A stretch of 12,792 bases of DNA, from contig URVR01000028.1 in NCBI GenBank assembly GCA_900551355.1, positions 1 to 12,792 of the forward strand, read 5' to 3'. Position numbers and translations under genes: made by a program. Numbering within the stretch: position 1 is the stretch's first letter; each line of letters starts with the position of its first letter. A model generated the notes under the pieces. That model saw only the letters and a list, made by a program, of their open reading frames with translations, searched no databases and had not been told where the DNA came from. Of this stretch, positions 6,470-12,792 are shown one piece after another. Source of the stretch: an uncultured Eubacteriales bacterium (GTDB taxonomy: Bacteria > Bacillota > Clostridia > Oscillospirales > Oscillospiraceae).

Positions 6470-7994
6470 CTGCCTTGCCTCCTCCCATGCGGGTCATCAG
6501 TGCGCCCACTTCCATCTTGTTGGTGGTGCGTCCGTCCACAACACCGGAGACCTGACCGCCGCAGAGCACCACGATGCGATCGCACAGCTCCAGCAGCACG
6601 TCCAGATCCTCGCCGACGTAGACCACGGCGACGCCCTTCATTTTCTGCTCCGTCAGCAGGTTGTAAATGGTGTAAGAAGTGTTGATATCCAGGCCGCGGA
6701 CGGCGTAGGCCGTCATCAGCACCGCCGGCTCCTGGGCGATCTCACGGCCCACCAGCACCTTCTGCACGTTGCCGCCGGACATGCGGCGGACGGGAAAGTT
6801 GGTGCTGGGGGTGACGACCTCCAGCTCCTGCCAGATGCGCTGCGCCAGCGCCTCGGGGTTCTTGCGGTCCAGGAAGATGCTGTGGCCCTTGCGCCAGGAG
6901 CGCAGCATCATGTTGCCGGTCATGCCCATGGAGCCCACCAGACCCATGCCCAGACGATCCTCGGGCACGAAGGACATGGCGATGCCCGCCTTGCGGATGT
7001 CCATGGGATCCTTGCCCACCAGCTCCTGGGGCGCACCGCCGTCGGGAGCGTAGTAGGTGACGGAGCCGGAGGAGATGGGGTACAGACCCGCGATGGACTC
7101 CAGCAGCTCGCGCTGGCCGGAGCCGGCCACGCCGGCCACGCCCAGCACCTCGCCGGCCTTGATCTCAAAGCTGACGTTGTCCAGACGCTTGACGCCCAGC
7201 TCATCGAACACGGTGAGCCCCTCCAGCTTCAGGCGGGTGGTGACGTTCTGAGGCTCGGGACGGTCGATGTTCAGACTGACGCTGCGGCCCACCATCATGT
7301 CCGTCAGGGACTGCTGGTCGGCGTCTTTGGTCAGCACGTCGCCTATGTACTCGCCCTTGCGCAGCACGGCCACGCGGTCGGACACGTCCAGCACCTCGTG
7401 GAGCTTGTGGGTGATGATGATGAGGGACTTGCCGTCGGCCTTCATGTTGCGCATGACGGCGAACAGCTTGTCCGTCTCCTGCGGGGTCAGCACGGCGGTA
7501 GGCTCATCCAGGATCAGGATGTCGGCGCCGCGGTACAGCACCTTGACGATCTCGACAGTCTGCTTCTGGGAGACGGACATGTCGTAGATCTTCATGTCGG
7601 GGTCGATATCGAACCCGTAGCGGTCGCAGATCTCCTGCACCTTCTTGCGGGCGTTGGCCAGATCCAGCTTGCCCTCCAGGCCCAGGATGATGTTCTCCGT
7701 GGCGGTGAACAGATCGACCAGCTTGAAGTGCTGGTGGATCATGCCGATGCCGAGAGCAAAAGCATCCTTGGGAGATACGATGGTCACAGGCTGGTCGTGG
7801 ATGTAGATCTGTCCCTCATCGGGGAAGTAGATGCCGGAGAGCATGTTCATCAGTGTGGTCTTGCCGCTGCCGTTTTCGCCCAGCAGAGACAGGATCTCAC
7901 CCTCGTGCAGCTCCATGTTGATCGCGTTGTTGGCGACAACTTTTCCGAACCGCTTGGTGATGTTCTCCATTTTGATCGCGCATTTGTTTTCCAA
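6462..7994 (-). CDS. Double-domain ABC ATPase of BMP-family (nucleoside/purine) importer
   Basis: A 510-residue fusion of two ABC domains. In the first are Walker A GENGSGKTT (39-47), Q-loop Q88, an unusual signature SVSQKQ (141-146), Walker B ILILDEP (159-165) and switch His 196. The second has a degenerate Walker A (GVAGSGQREL), a good signature (MSGGNVQKV) and a Walker-B region lacking the Asp-Glu pair (VLMTAYAVRGLD). This asymmetry is normal for NupO/YufO-type importers, in which probably only one site is fully catalytic. It is cytoplasmic, bound to the two permeases encoded next. Start choice is uncertain. AAAGAAAGG (8012 to 8004) abuts the ATG at 8003 with no spacer but lies nine bases from the TTG at 7994, giving MENKCAIKMENITKRF, so I prefer TTG. 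It is the first gene of its operon, with its own promoter at 8069-8097. Confidence 0.92.
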   Translation of the reverse strand: MENKCAIKMENITKRFGKVVANNAINMELHEGEILSLLGENGSGKTTLMNMLSGIYFPDEGQIYIHDQPVTIVSPKDAFALGIGMIHQHFKLVDLFTATENIILGLEGKLDLANARKKVQEICDRYGFDIDPDMKIYDMSVSQKQTVEIVKVLYRGADILILDEPTAVLTPQETDKLFAVMRNMKADGKSLIIITHKLHEVLDVSDRVAVLRKGEYIGDVLTKDADQQSLTDMMVGRSVSLNIDRPEPQNVTTRLKLEGLTVFDELGVKRLDNVSFEIKAGEVLGVAGVAGSGQRELLESIAGLYPISSGSVTYYAPDGGAPQELVGKDPMDIRKAGIAMSFVPEDRLGMGLVGSMGMTGNMMLRSWRKGHSIFLDRKNPEALAQRIWQELEVVTPSTNFPVRRMSGGNVQKVLVGREIAQEPAVLMTAYAVRGLDINTSYTIYNLLTEQKMKGVAVVYVGEDLDVLLELCDRIVVLCGGQVSGVVDGRTTNKMEVGALMTRMGGGKADE

Positions 7995-8068
7995 GGCTGT
8001 CATCCTTTCTTTCGGCGCAGACGGCTGCAACACCTCGCAATACGCCGGGGCTATGTTCCATACGGTTT

Positions 8069-8097
8069 ATTCTACCATACATAAATGGGCTTGTAAA
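8069..8097 (-). promoter_or_regulatory. Promoter of the ABC ATPase-permease operon
   Basis: On the minus strand: TTTACA (8097 to 8092), 17 bases, then TAGAAT (8074 to 8069), with TGG before the -10 giving an extended form. The -35 is preceded by runs of T and A (about 8098-8120) that look like an UP element. The start would be near 8062, leaving a leader of about 68 bases. The rest of the gap (8121-8200) is AT-rich and shows no gene. Confidence 0.8.
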
Positions 8098-8201
8098 TCA
8101 AAAATAACAAAAAAATTGTCAGGAAATCACAAAGAATGTAAGGTTATACAAAGAAAGGGACACTCTGCTTGTGTAAATCGTCAAAGGGGTTGCGGGAGAC
8201 G

Positions 8202-8242
8202 AAAAAAACGTGCCGCGGCGGGGCCGCGGCACGTCGTTTTTT
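8202..8242. terminator. Second terminator downstream of bmp
   Basis: A perfect 12-base stem, ACGTGCCGCGGC (8208-8219) with its complement (8223-8234), encloses a GGG loop. Seven A directly precede it (8202-8208), giving a T-run on the minus strand, and six T follow two bases after it on the plus strand. It lies behind the first bmp terminator and isolates the transporter operon promoter. Confidence 0.88.
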
Positions 8243-8269
8243 CACTTTCCGCGCAGGGCGGAGGGGGAG

Positions 8270-8304
8270 AAAAAGGGTGGGACTGCAGAGCAGTCCCACC
8301 CTTT
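8270..8304 (-). terminator. First terminator downstream of bmp
   Basis: A perfect 15-base stem (8272-8286 and 8290-8304, GGGTGGGACTGC core) has a 3-base AGA loop. The minus-strand RNA then carries a short U-run from 8274 to 8270. It begins 17 bases after the bmp stop codon. With the hairpin at 8202-8242 it forms a tandem terminator pair. Confidence 0.85.
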
Positions 8305-8321
8305 CAGGTGCGGGGAAAAGC

Positions 8322-9596
8322 TTACATCTTGGTATCCAGCAGGTTGATGCCGTCGATGCTCAGATCGAAGTACGGGGCGGAACGAGCGGTGGACTCAGCG
8401 AAGTAACCATCGGTGATGACTTCGGTGTCGCCGGTATAAGCCTCGTCGGTGTCAACGTCAGCCAGATAGGAGGTGATGTGGCCGTCAGCGTCGACCTTCA
8501 GGAAGTCGGTCTTGAAGGGGTTCAGCTCGACAGAGGTGGTGAAGGTGGAGCAGTCAAAGACGTGCAGCTCGCCGTTCTCCAGCTTGGCCATAGCCTCGTC
8601 GATGGCAGCCTGGGTGCCCTCGGCGGCGACAGCGGTGTTCAGGTCGGTCAGGACCACGGAACCGGTCTTCAGATCGCCGGTGTAGTCAACGGGGATCTCG
8701 GTGCCGTCCATGACAGCCTTGATGGCCATCTCATAGTAGGGAGCCCAGTCGATGCGGGAGGAGATGATGTAGGTGTTGGGGCCAGCGGCCTGAGTGGAAC
8801 CGTTGTAGGAGACGTTGGGGATACCGGCGTTCTCGCAGGCGGTAGGAGCACCCAGGGAGTCGGCGTGCTGGCTGATCAGCTTGCAGCCGCCGTCGATCAG
8901 CTTCTGAGCGCCTTCCTTCTCCAGGGTCTCATCGTACCAGCTGCCGGTGAAGGTCACGTCCATGGTGACGGTGGGGCAGACGGACTTGGCGCCCAGATAG
9001 AAGGAGGTGTAACCGGAGACCACTTCGGCGTAGGTGAACGCACCAACGTAGCCCATCTTGGCCTCGTCAGCGGTGAACTTGCCGGCCTCGATCATCTCGT
9101 TCATCTTCATACCGGCAGCGATACCGGCCAGATAACGACCCTCATAGATGGAGGCGAAAGCGTTGTGGTAGTTGGGCAGGTTCTCGGTGTGAGCGCGGGT
9201 ACCGGTGGAGTGGCAGAACTGCACATTGGGGAAGTCCTTGGCGGCCTGGATCATGTAGGACTCATGACCGAAGCTGTCGGCAAAGATGATGTTGCAGCCG
9301 GCGTCGGCCAGCTCAGCAGCGGTGTCGTAGCACTTCTGACCTTCCTCAATGTTGGTCTTGAGGATGTAGTCATTCTCGGTGAGGCCCAGATTGGCAATGG
9401 CCTCCTTGGCAGCGTTGATGAAGTTGAGGTCGTAGGTGGAGTTCTCATCGTGCAGGGTGATGAAGCCCACCTTGATGGTAGCAGTCTGCTCGCCGTCGTC
9501 GGGGACGTCGGGGGTGTCAGGCTGCTTCTGCTCACCGCAGGCCACCAGGCTCAGAGCCATGACCAGAGCGATGATCAGTGCAAGGAACTTTTTCAT
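8322..9596 (-). CDS. BMP-family lipoprotein, substrate-binding component of ABC importer
   Basis: A 424-residue secreted lipoprotein. The N terminus has a lysine-positive, hydrophobic signal ending in the lipobox LVAC, so Cys20 would be lipidated. An acidic, proline-rich linker (about 21-38) follows. The BMP (Med/PnrA-like) domain begins with IKVGFITLHDENSTYD (41 on) and contains the family hallmark EGRYLAGIAAGMK (152-164) and TGSWYDETLEKEGAQ. The family binds purine nucleosides or similar ligands at the cell surface and hands them to the permeases. At 424 residues it exceeds the roughly 340-360 of classic members because of a C-terminal tail rich in Asp and Thr. The ATG at 9596 has AAAGGAGG (9613 to 9606) nine bases upstream. 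It has its own near-consensus promoter, a structured leader and tandem terminators, which fits higher expression than the ATPase and permeases. Confidence 0.95.
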   Translation of the reverse strand: MKKFLALIIALVMALSLVACGEQKQPDTPDVPDDGEQTATIKVGFITLHDENSTYDLNFINAAKEAIANLGLTENDYILKTNIEEGQKCYDTAAELADAGCNIIFADSFGHESYMIQAAKDFPNVQFCHSTGTRAHTENLPNYHNAFASIYEGRYLAGIAAGMKMNEMIEAGKFTADEAKMGYVGAFTYAEVVSGYTSFYLGAKSVCPTVTMDVTFTGSWYDETLEKEGAQKLIDGGCKLISQHADSLGAPTACENAGIPNVSYNGSTQAAGPNTYIISSRIDWAPYYEMAIKAVMDGTEIPVDYTGDLKTGSVVLTDLNTAVAAEGTQAAIDEAMAKLENGELHVFDCSTFTTSVELNPFKTDFLKVDADGHITSYLADVDTDEAYTGDTEVITDGYFAESTARSAPYFDLSIDGINLLDTKM

Positions 9597-9617
9597 TCTT
9601 GTTTTCCTCCTTTAAAT

Positions 9618-9693
9618 ATGTGACATACGGCCAAAAGTAAGGGTAAAAATTTGCCGCATGCCTGAATAACGGGGTTCGACCCGGCATTCACAT
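9618..9693 (-). promoter_or_regulatory. Candidate structured RNA leader of bmp (three-way junction)
   Basis: On the minus strand, ATGTGA (9693 to 9688) can pair with TCACAT (9623 to 9618). It encloses a small hairpin with the stem GGGT/ACCC at its tip (within 9687-9661). It also encloses a longer hairpin, CATGCGGC (9660 to 9653) with GCCGTATG (9631 to 9624), which includes one G-U pair and can be extended by A-U pairs. The outer helix closes five bases before AAAGGAGG, so folding could affect translation. It does not match the purine riboswitch core I know. This is a hand fold only. Confidence 0.35.
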
Positions 9694-9709
9694 CCAACAG
9701 GATGGAAGT

Positions 9710-9738
9710 ATTATACAGGAAAGTGCTTCGGATTTCAA
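9710..9738 (-). promoter_or_regulatory. Promoter of bmp
   Basis: On the minus strand: TTGAAA (9738 to 9733), exactly 17 bases, then a perfect TATAAT (9715 to 9710). This is the best promoter in the window. Transcription would begin near 9703 and give a leader of about 107 bases before the bmp ATG. It lies in the gap after the carbamate kinase stop, so bmp does not depend on upstream genes. Confidence 0.85.
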
Positions 9739-9820
9739 CTGAAAATGTGTGATATAAGAAAAACTTTTGCTTGGCATAAAGGCCAAAGTAACTGCGGGAG
9801 AACGGCTGCCGCGCAGCAGG

Positions 9821-10756
9821 TCACTGATGGACGCGGGTGCCGGTCTTGCCCTCGATGCCGTCCTTGGCCTTCTCCAGCAGGGTGATGAGGGCGGTGCGGC
9901 CGGGCTTGGACTCGGCGAACTTCACAGCCGCCTGCACCTTGGGCAGCATGGAGCCCTTGGCGAACTGGTTCTCGTCCATGTACTTGTAGGCCTCGGCGGG
10001 GGTCAGATCGTCCAGACCCTTCTGGTCGGGCTTGTTGAAGTTGATGGCCACCTTCTCCACGGCGGTGAGGATGATGAGCATATCGGCATCCAGCAGCTCG
10101 GCCAGCAGCTCGCTGCCGAAGTCCTTGTCGATGACGGCGGGGGTGCCGGAGAGCTTACCGTCCTTGCGGATGACGGGGATGCCGCCGCCGCCCACGGCGA
10201 TGACCACATGGCCGGCGTCCACCAGTGCCTTGATGGAGGCCTTCTCCACGATGTCAAAGGGCTTGGGGGAGGGGACGACCTGACGGTAGCCGCGGCCGGC
10301 GTCCTCCACCATGGTGTAGCCCTTCTCGGCGGCGATGCGGTCGGCCGTTTCCTTGTCGTAGAAGGCGCCCACGGGCTTGGTGGGGTTCTGGAAGGCGGGG
10401 TCATCCTCAGACACCACGGTCTGGGTGACGATGGTGGCCACGGGCTTGTCCATGCCGCGGCTCATCAGCTCGTTGCCGATGGCCTGCTGCAGGTGGTAGC
10501 CGATGTAGCCCTCGGACATGGCGCCGCACTCGGGGAAGGGCATGTCGGCCTTGATGGCCTTGGCCTCGGCGGCGGTGCTGAGACCCAGATTGATCATGCC
10601 CACCTGGGGGCCGTTGCCGTGGGCCACCACCACCTCGTTGCCGGCGGCGATGAGATCCACGATGGAGCGGGCAGTCTCGGTGACCAGCTGGAGCTGCTGG
10701 GCGGCGGTATTGCCCAGGGCGTTGCCGCCCAGGGCGATGACGATCCTCTTAGACAT
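9821..10756 (-). CDS. arcC: Carbamate kinase
   Basis: A 311-residue, full-length amino-acid-kinase-fold enzyme. Motifs in order are ALGGNAL (8-14), AHGNGPQVG (45-53), AVGGGGIPV (187-195), KDFGSELLA (211-219), AKGSMLPKV (266-274) and the C-terminal GTRV (306-309). It transfers phosphate between carbamoyl phosphate and ADP; in fermentative anaerobes it runs toward ATP, CO2 and ammonia. Next to ygeW and ygeY it corresponds to the YqeA-type kinase of purine gene clusters rather than to the arginine deiminase pathway; no arcA is in view. The ATG at 10756 has GAGGT (10770 to 10766) nine bases upstream. A terminator behind ygeW precedes it and I see no strong promoter in the 38-base gap (at best TTTTCA, 18 bases, TACATT), so its expression may rely partly on read-through. 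Confidence 0.95.
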   Translation of the reverse strand: MSKRIVIALGGNALGNTAAQQLQLVTETARSIVDLIAAGNEVVVAHGNGPQVGMINLGLSTAAEAKAIKADMPFPECGAMSEGYIGYHLQQAIGNELMSRGMDKPVATIVTQTVVSEDDPAFQNPTKPVGAFYDKETADRIAAEKGYTMVEDAGRGYRQVVPSPKPFDIVEKASIKALVDAGHVVIAVGGGGIPVIRKDGKLSGTPAVIDKDFGSELLAELLDADMLIILTAVEKVAINFNKPDQKGLDDLTPAEAYKYMDENQFAKGSMLPKVQAAVKFAESKPGRTALITLLEKAKDGIEGKTGTRVHQ

Positions 10757-10808
10757 AATGAAAGTACCTCGTTTTGAATAAAAATGTAATGTGGTGTATG
10801 CGGGATTG

Positions 10809-10843
10809 AAAAAACAACAGCGGCGGCGATGCCGCCGCTGTTG
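10809..10843 (-). terminator. Intrinsic terminator after ygeW
   Basis: A perfect 13-base stem, CAACAGCGGCGGC (10815-10827) with its complement (10831-10843), has a 3-base loop. On the minus strand it is followed by six T (10814 to 10809). The plus strand has no T-run after it, so it acts only on the minus strand, 17 bases past the ygeW stop. Confidence 0.92.
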
Positions 10844-10860
10844 CGGGTGGTGTGCTTATT

Positions 10861-12054
10861 TTAGAAGATCTTGCGGGTGTTCTTGCCCTCGTCCAGCTCC
10901 ATCAGAGCCTTGACGGGATCCTTCACCTGGGCCATGAAGATCATGGCGGCGATGACATAGGGCTTGTAGGAGGCCTGCTTGTACAGAGGCACGATGTAGC
11001 GGTCGAACACGGAGTTGTCCACCTCGCCCTCGGCGCAGCTCAGACCGGTGATGTCGGCGGGCAGGCAGTGCAGGTACAGCGCCTTGCCGTCCTTGGTGAG
11101 CTTCATCATCTCCTCGGTGCAGGCCCAGTCCTTGTGCTCGGCGTTCTGGGCCAGCAGGCGCTTCTCCAGCGCGTCGATGCCCTCCTTGTCGCCGGCGGCG
11201 TACAGCTTGGTGCGCTCTTCCATGGCGGCGTAGGATGCCCAGCTCTTGGGATACACGATGTCGGCATCCTTGAAGGCTTCCTTCATGTCGTTGGTCTTGT
11301 GGAACTTGGAGCCGTACTTCTCGCAGTTCTTGCGGGCGACCTCCTCCACCTCGGGCATGACGTCATAGCCCTCGGGATGGGCCAGCGTCACATCCATGCC
11401 GAAGCGGGTGAACAGGCCGATGACGCCCTGCGGCACGGACAGAGGCTTGCCGTAGGAGGGGGAGTAGGCCCAGGTCATGGCGACCTTCTTGCCCTTCAGG
11501 TTCTCCACGCCGCCGAAGTAGTGGATGACATGGAGCATATCGGCCATGCACTGGGTGGGATGGTCCACGTCGCACTGCAGGTTCACCAGCGTGGGCTGCT
11601 GCTCCAGAATGCCGTCGCGGTAGCCCTCCTTCACGGCGTCCATGAAGGTCTTCTGGTACTTGTGGCCCTCGCCGATGAACATATCGTCGCGGATGCCGAT
11701 GACGTCAGCCATGAAGGACACCATGTTGGCCGTCTCGCGGACGGTCTCGCCGTGGGCGATCTGGGACTTCTTCTCGTCCAGATCCTGCACCTCCAGACCC
11801 AGCAGGTTGCAGGCGGAGGCGAAGGAGAAGCGGGTACGGGTGGAGTTGTCGCGGAAGATGGAGATGCCCAGACCGGAATCGAACACGCGGGTGCTCTTGT
11901 TGCGCTCACGCAGGTCACGGAGGGCGTCAGCCACGGTGAAGATGGCGTCGATCTCATCATCGGTCTTGTCCCAAGTCCAATAGAAATCGTTCTTGTACAT
12001 ATTGTTGATGTTCAGGGTGGACAGATGACGTGCCAGCTCAACAGTCTTGCTCAT
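10861..12054 (-). CDS. ygeW: YgeW-type knotted carbamoyltransferase
   Basis: A 397-residue member of the aspartate/ornithine carbamoyltransferase superfamily. Carbamoyl-phosphate-binding motifs are intact: FRDNSTRTRFSF (67-78, with STRTR at 71-75), HPTQ (165-168) and HCLPAD (329-334). The N-terminal stretch NNMYKNDFYWTWDKTDDEID and the overall length match YgeW rather than anabolic OTCase (about 310-335 residues). I do not see an ornithine-type SMG loop, consistent with a different acceptor. The family occurs with ygeY, ygeX and carbamate kinase in anaerobic purine catabolism and is thought to release carbamoyl phosphate from a ureido compound; the substrate is inferred. The ATG at 12054 has AAGGAG (12070 to 12065) ten bases upstream. 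It follows ygeY by 40 bases with no terminator, so the two are probably co-transcribed, and a strong terminator follows it. Confidence 0.94.
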   Translation of the reverse strand: MSKTVELARHLSTLNINNMYKNDFYWTWDKTDDEIDAIFTVADALRDLRERNKSTRVFDSGLGISIFRDNSTRTRFSFASACNLLGLEVQDLDEKKSQIAHGETVRETANMVSFMADVIGIRDDMFIGEGHKYQKTFMDAVKEGYRDGILEQQPTLVNLQCDVDHPTQCMADMLHVIHYFGGVENLKGKKVAMTWAYSPSYGKPLSVPQGVIGLFTRFGMDVTLAHPEGYDVMPEVEEVARKNCEKYGSKFHKTNDMKEAFKDADIVYPKSWASYAAMEERTKLYAAGDKEGIDALEKRLLAQNAEHKDWACTEEMMKLTKDGKALYLHCLPADITGLSCAEGEVDNSVFDRYIVPLYKQASYKPYVIAAMIFMAQVKDPVKALMELDEGKNTRKIF

Positions 12055-12094
12055 TTTCTTTTTTCTCCTTATTGTAATGGTTTCACAGAAATAG

Positions 12095-12748
12095 TTACTT
12101 GATGTCGTTGCCGGTCAGCTCCTGACGGAAGCTGGTGGCGGAGCCGTCCTTGTTCTCGGGCTTGTACAGGCCGGGAACGGCGGCGTACAGAGCGGCGCAG
12201 GTCACCAGATCCTGCTTGAATGTCACCTCGTTGGGGGCGTGTGCCTGAGACTCGGCGCCGGGGCCAAAGCCCACGCAGGGGATGCCGTAGCGGCCCTGAA
12301 TGGACACGCCGTTGGTGGAGAACGTCCACTTATCGGTGAGAGGACGGCCCTCGCGCTTGGAGGCGGCCAGCTCGGTGGGCATCAGACGCTTGTCACCCCA
12401 CAGGTTGTGGTGGGCATCCACCAGCGCCTGCACGTGGGGAGCGGTCTCCTTGTTGATCCAGGTGGGGAAGAAGCACTCCGTCTCGTAGACGTGGCCCGTC
12501 CATGCCGGACGGTCATACATGTACATGGACACCTTCACGTCCTTGGCGTACTTCTTGCAGGCGGGCAGATCCTCGATCTCCTTCAGGCAGGACTTGTAGG
12601 TCTCACCGGCGGTCATGCGGCGGTCAATGGAGATGGAGCAGCTGTCGGCCACGGCGCAGCGGGAGGGGGAGGTGTAGAAGATCTGGCTGGTGGTGCAGGT
12701 GCCGCGGCCCAGGAAGCGGGCGTCCTCGTAGTGGTCGGGGTTGAACTT
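12095..12748 (-). CDS. ygeY: YgeY-type M20 family metallohydrolase, C-terminal half
   Basis: The last 217 codons of a gene whose 5' half lies beyond the right end of the insert. The family is usually about 400-450 residues. The visible part contains the dimerisation domain, starting near CAVADSCSISIDRRMTAGET, and returns to the catalytic domain with FGPGAES and the last metal ligand His170 in AHAPNE (fragment numbering). M20 hydrolases cleave amide bonds with two zinc ions. YgeY is the M20 branch found with ygeW, ygeX and selenium-linked purine hydroxylases, and is proposed to act on ureido or acyl intermediates. An apparent start giving MYKRQ upstream is adapter sequence translated from a GTG at 12763 and is not part of the gene. 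It is probably co-transcribed with ygeW. Confidence 0.93.
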   Translation of the reverse strand, partial: KFNPDHYEDARFLGRGTCTTSQIFYTSPSRCAVADSCSISIDRRMTAGETYKSCLKEIEDLPACKKYAKDVKVSMYMYDRPAWTGHVYETECFFPTWINKETAPHVQALVDAHHNLWGDKRLMPTELAASKREGRPLTDKWTFSTNGVSIQGRYGIPCVGFGPGAESQAHAPNEVTFKQDLVTCAALYAAVPGLYKPENKDGSATSFRQELTGNDIK

Positions 12749-12792
12749 CTGTCTCTTATACACATCTCCGAGCCCACGAGACGTAGAGGAAT
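12749..12792 (+). other. Illumina Nextera adapter with i7 index (non-genomic)
   Basis: Bases 12749-12767 are the mosaic end (CTGTCTCTTATACACATCT) and 12768-12782 the read-2 adapter tail (CCGAGCCCACGAGAC). Bases 12783-12790 (GTAGAGGA) are in the i7 index position and match, from memory, Nextera index N712. AT (12791-12792) begins the P7 primer. Genomic sequence ends at 12748. Confidence 0.98.

Noticed and set aside
4379..6685. Very long plus-strand open frame (768 codons) antisense to the permeases; similar plus-strand frames over 2947-4464, 6882-8084, 8169-9623, 9767-10777 and 10852-12102
   Set aside because: The translations are low-complexity His/Gly/Ala/Val/Asp-rich with no domain, and lie exactly opposite well-recognised genes. 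They arise from GC-rich codon use on the other strand.
9671..9684. tRNA T-arm-like sequence (GGGGTTCGACCCGG) on the plus strand
   Set aside because: No acceptor, D or anticodon arms can be formed around it. It falls inside the bmp leader and is explained by the small hairpin there.
9597..9703. Classical purine riboswitch in the bmp leader
   Set aside because: The conserved junction and kissing-loop elements of the purine class are absent; only the generic three-way-junction shape is shared.
9759..9787. Possible terminator after carbamate kinase
   Set aside because: Only a five-base stem (TTGGC/GCCAA), and the minus-strand T-run is separated from it by several bases; too weak to call.
12095..12763. 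Complete ygeY-like protein starting at 12763
   Set aside because: The first five residues come from adapter sequence; the gene is a fragment open at 12748.
1..12792. CRISPR array, insertion sequence, integrase, rRNA or complete tRNA gene
   Set aside because: No regular repeats, transposase or integrase motifs, or RNA gene cores were seen on either strand. The only transposon-derived sequence is the Nextera mosaic end.

Overview
The window is an assembled contig from a GC-rich Gram-positive anaerobe. Strong AGGAGG ribosome binding sites, occasional GTG/TTG starts, hairpin-plus-T-run terminators, a BMP-type lipoprotein importer and a ygeY/ygeW/carbamate kinase set together suggest a gut clostridium, most likely Oscillospiraceae (Flavonifractor/Oscillibacter-like). 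That taxonomic placement is inference. Bases 1-48 and 12749-12792 are not genomic: they are Illumina Nextera adapters with an index at each end. The biological insert is 49-12748, and the genes at both ends are cut by the contig boundary.

Left part (49-2948), housekeeping-like genes in divergent and convergent pairs. A truncated RluA/RluD-type pseudouridine synthase (minus) diverges from a DUF362 two-cluster ferredoxin protein (plus) across a perfect palindrome that carries an extended -10 on each strand. The DUF362 gene converges on a macrodomain ADP-ribose hydrolase (minus) at a bidirectional terminator. The macrodomain gene diverges from an orphan TIM-barrel-like protein (plus), which ends at a second bidirectional terminator.

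Right part (2950-12748), all on the minus strand, reads as a purine-scavenging and purine-fermentation module. In transcription order it contains ygeY (C-terminal half only), ygeW, carbamate kinase, a BMP-family lipoprotein, an ABC ATPase with two permeases, and an 8-oxoguanine-deaminase-type amidohydrolase. Terminators and good promoters split it into about five units: ygeY-ygeW, arcC, bmp, the ATPase-permease-permease operon, and the deaminase. The proposed logic is as follows. The lipoprotein and ABC complex import a nucleoside or purine. The deaminase feeds an oxopurine toward urate. YgeY and YgeW act on ureido intermediates of anaerobic purine/urate breakdown. Carbamate kinase turns carbamoyl phosphate into ATP. 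Families are clear from sequence; the joint pathway and exact substrates are inferred from family knowledge.

The gene assignments are mostly known families. The least explained parts are the palindromic divergent promoter (336-370), a possible three-way-junction RNA in the bmp leader (9618-9693), the orphan TIM-barrel protein, and a terminator placed in front of the deaminase gene with no obvious promoter behind it.
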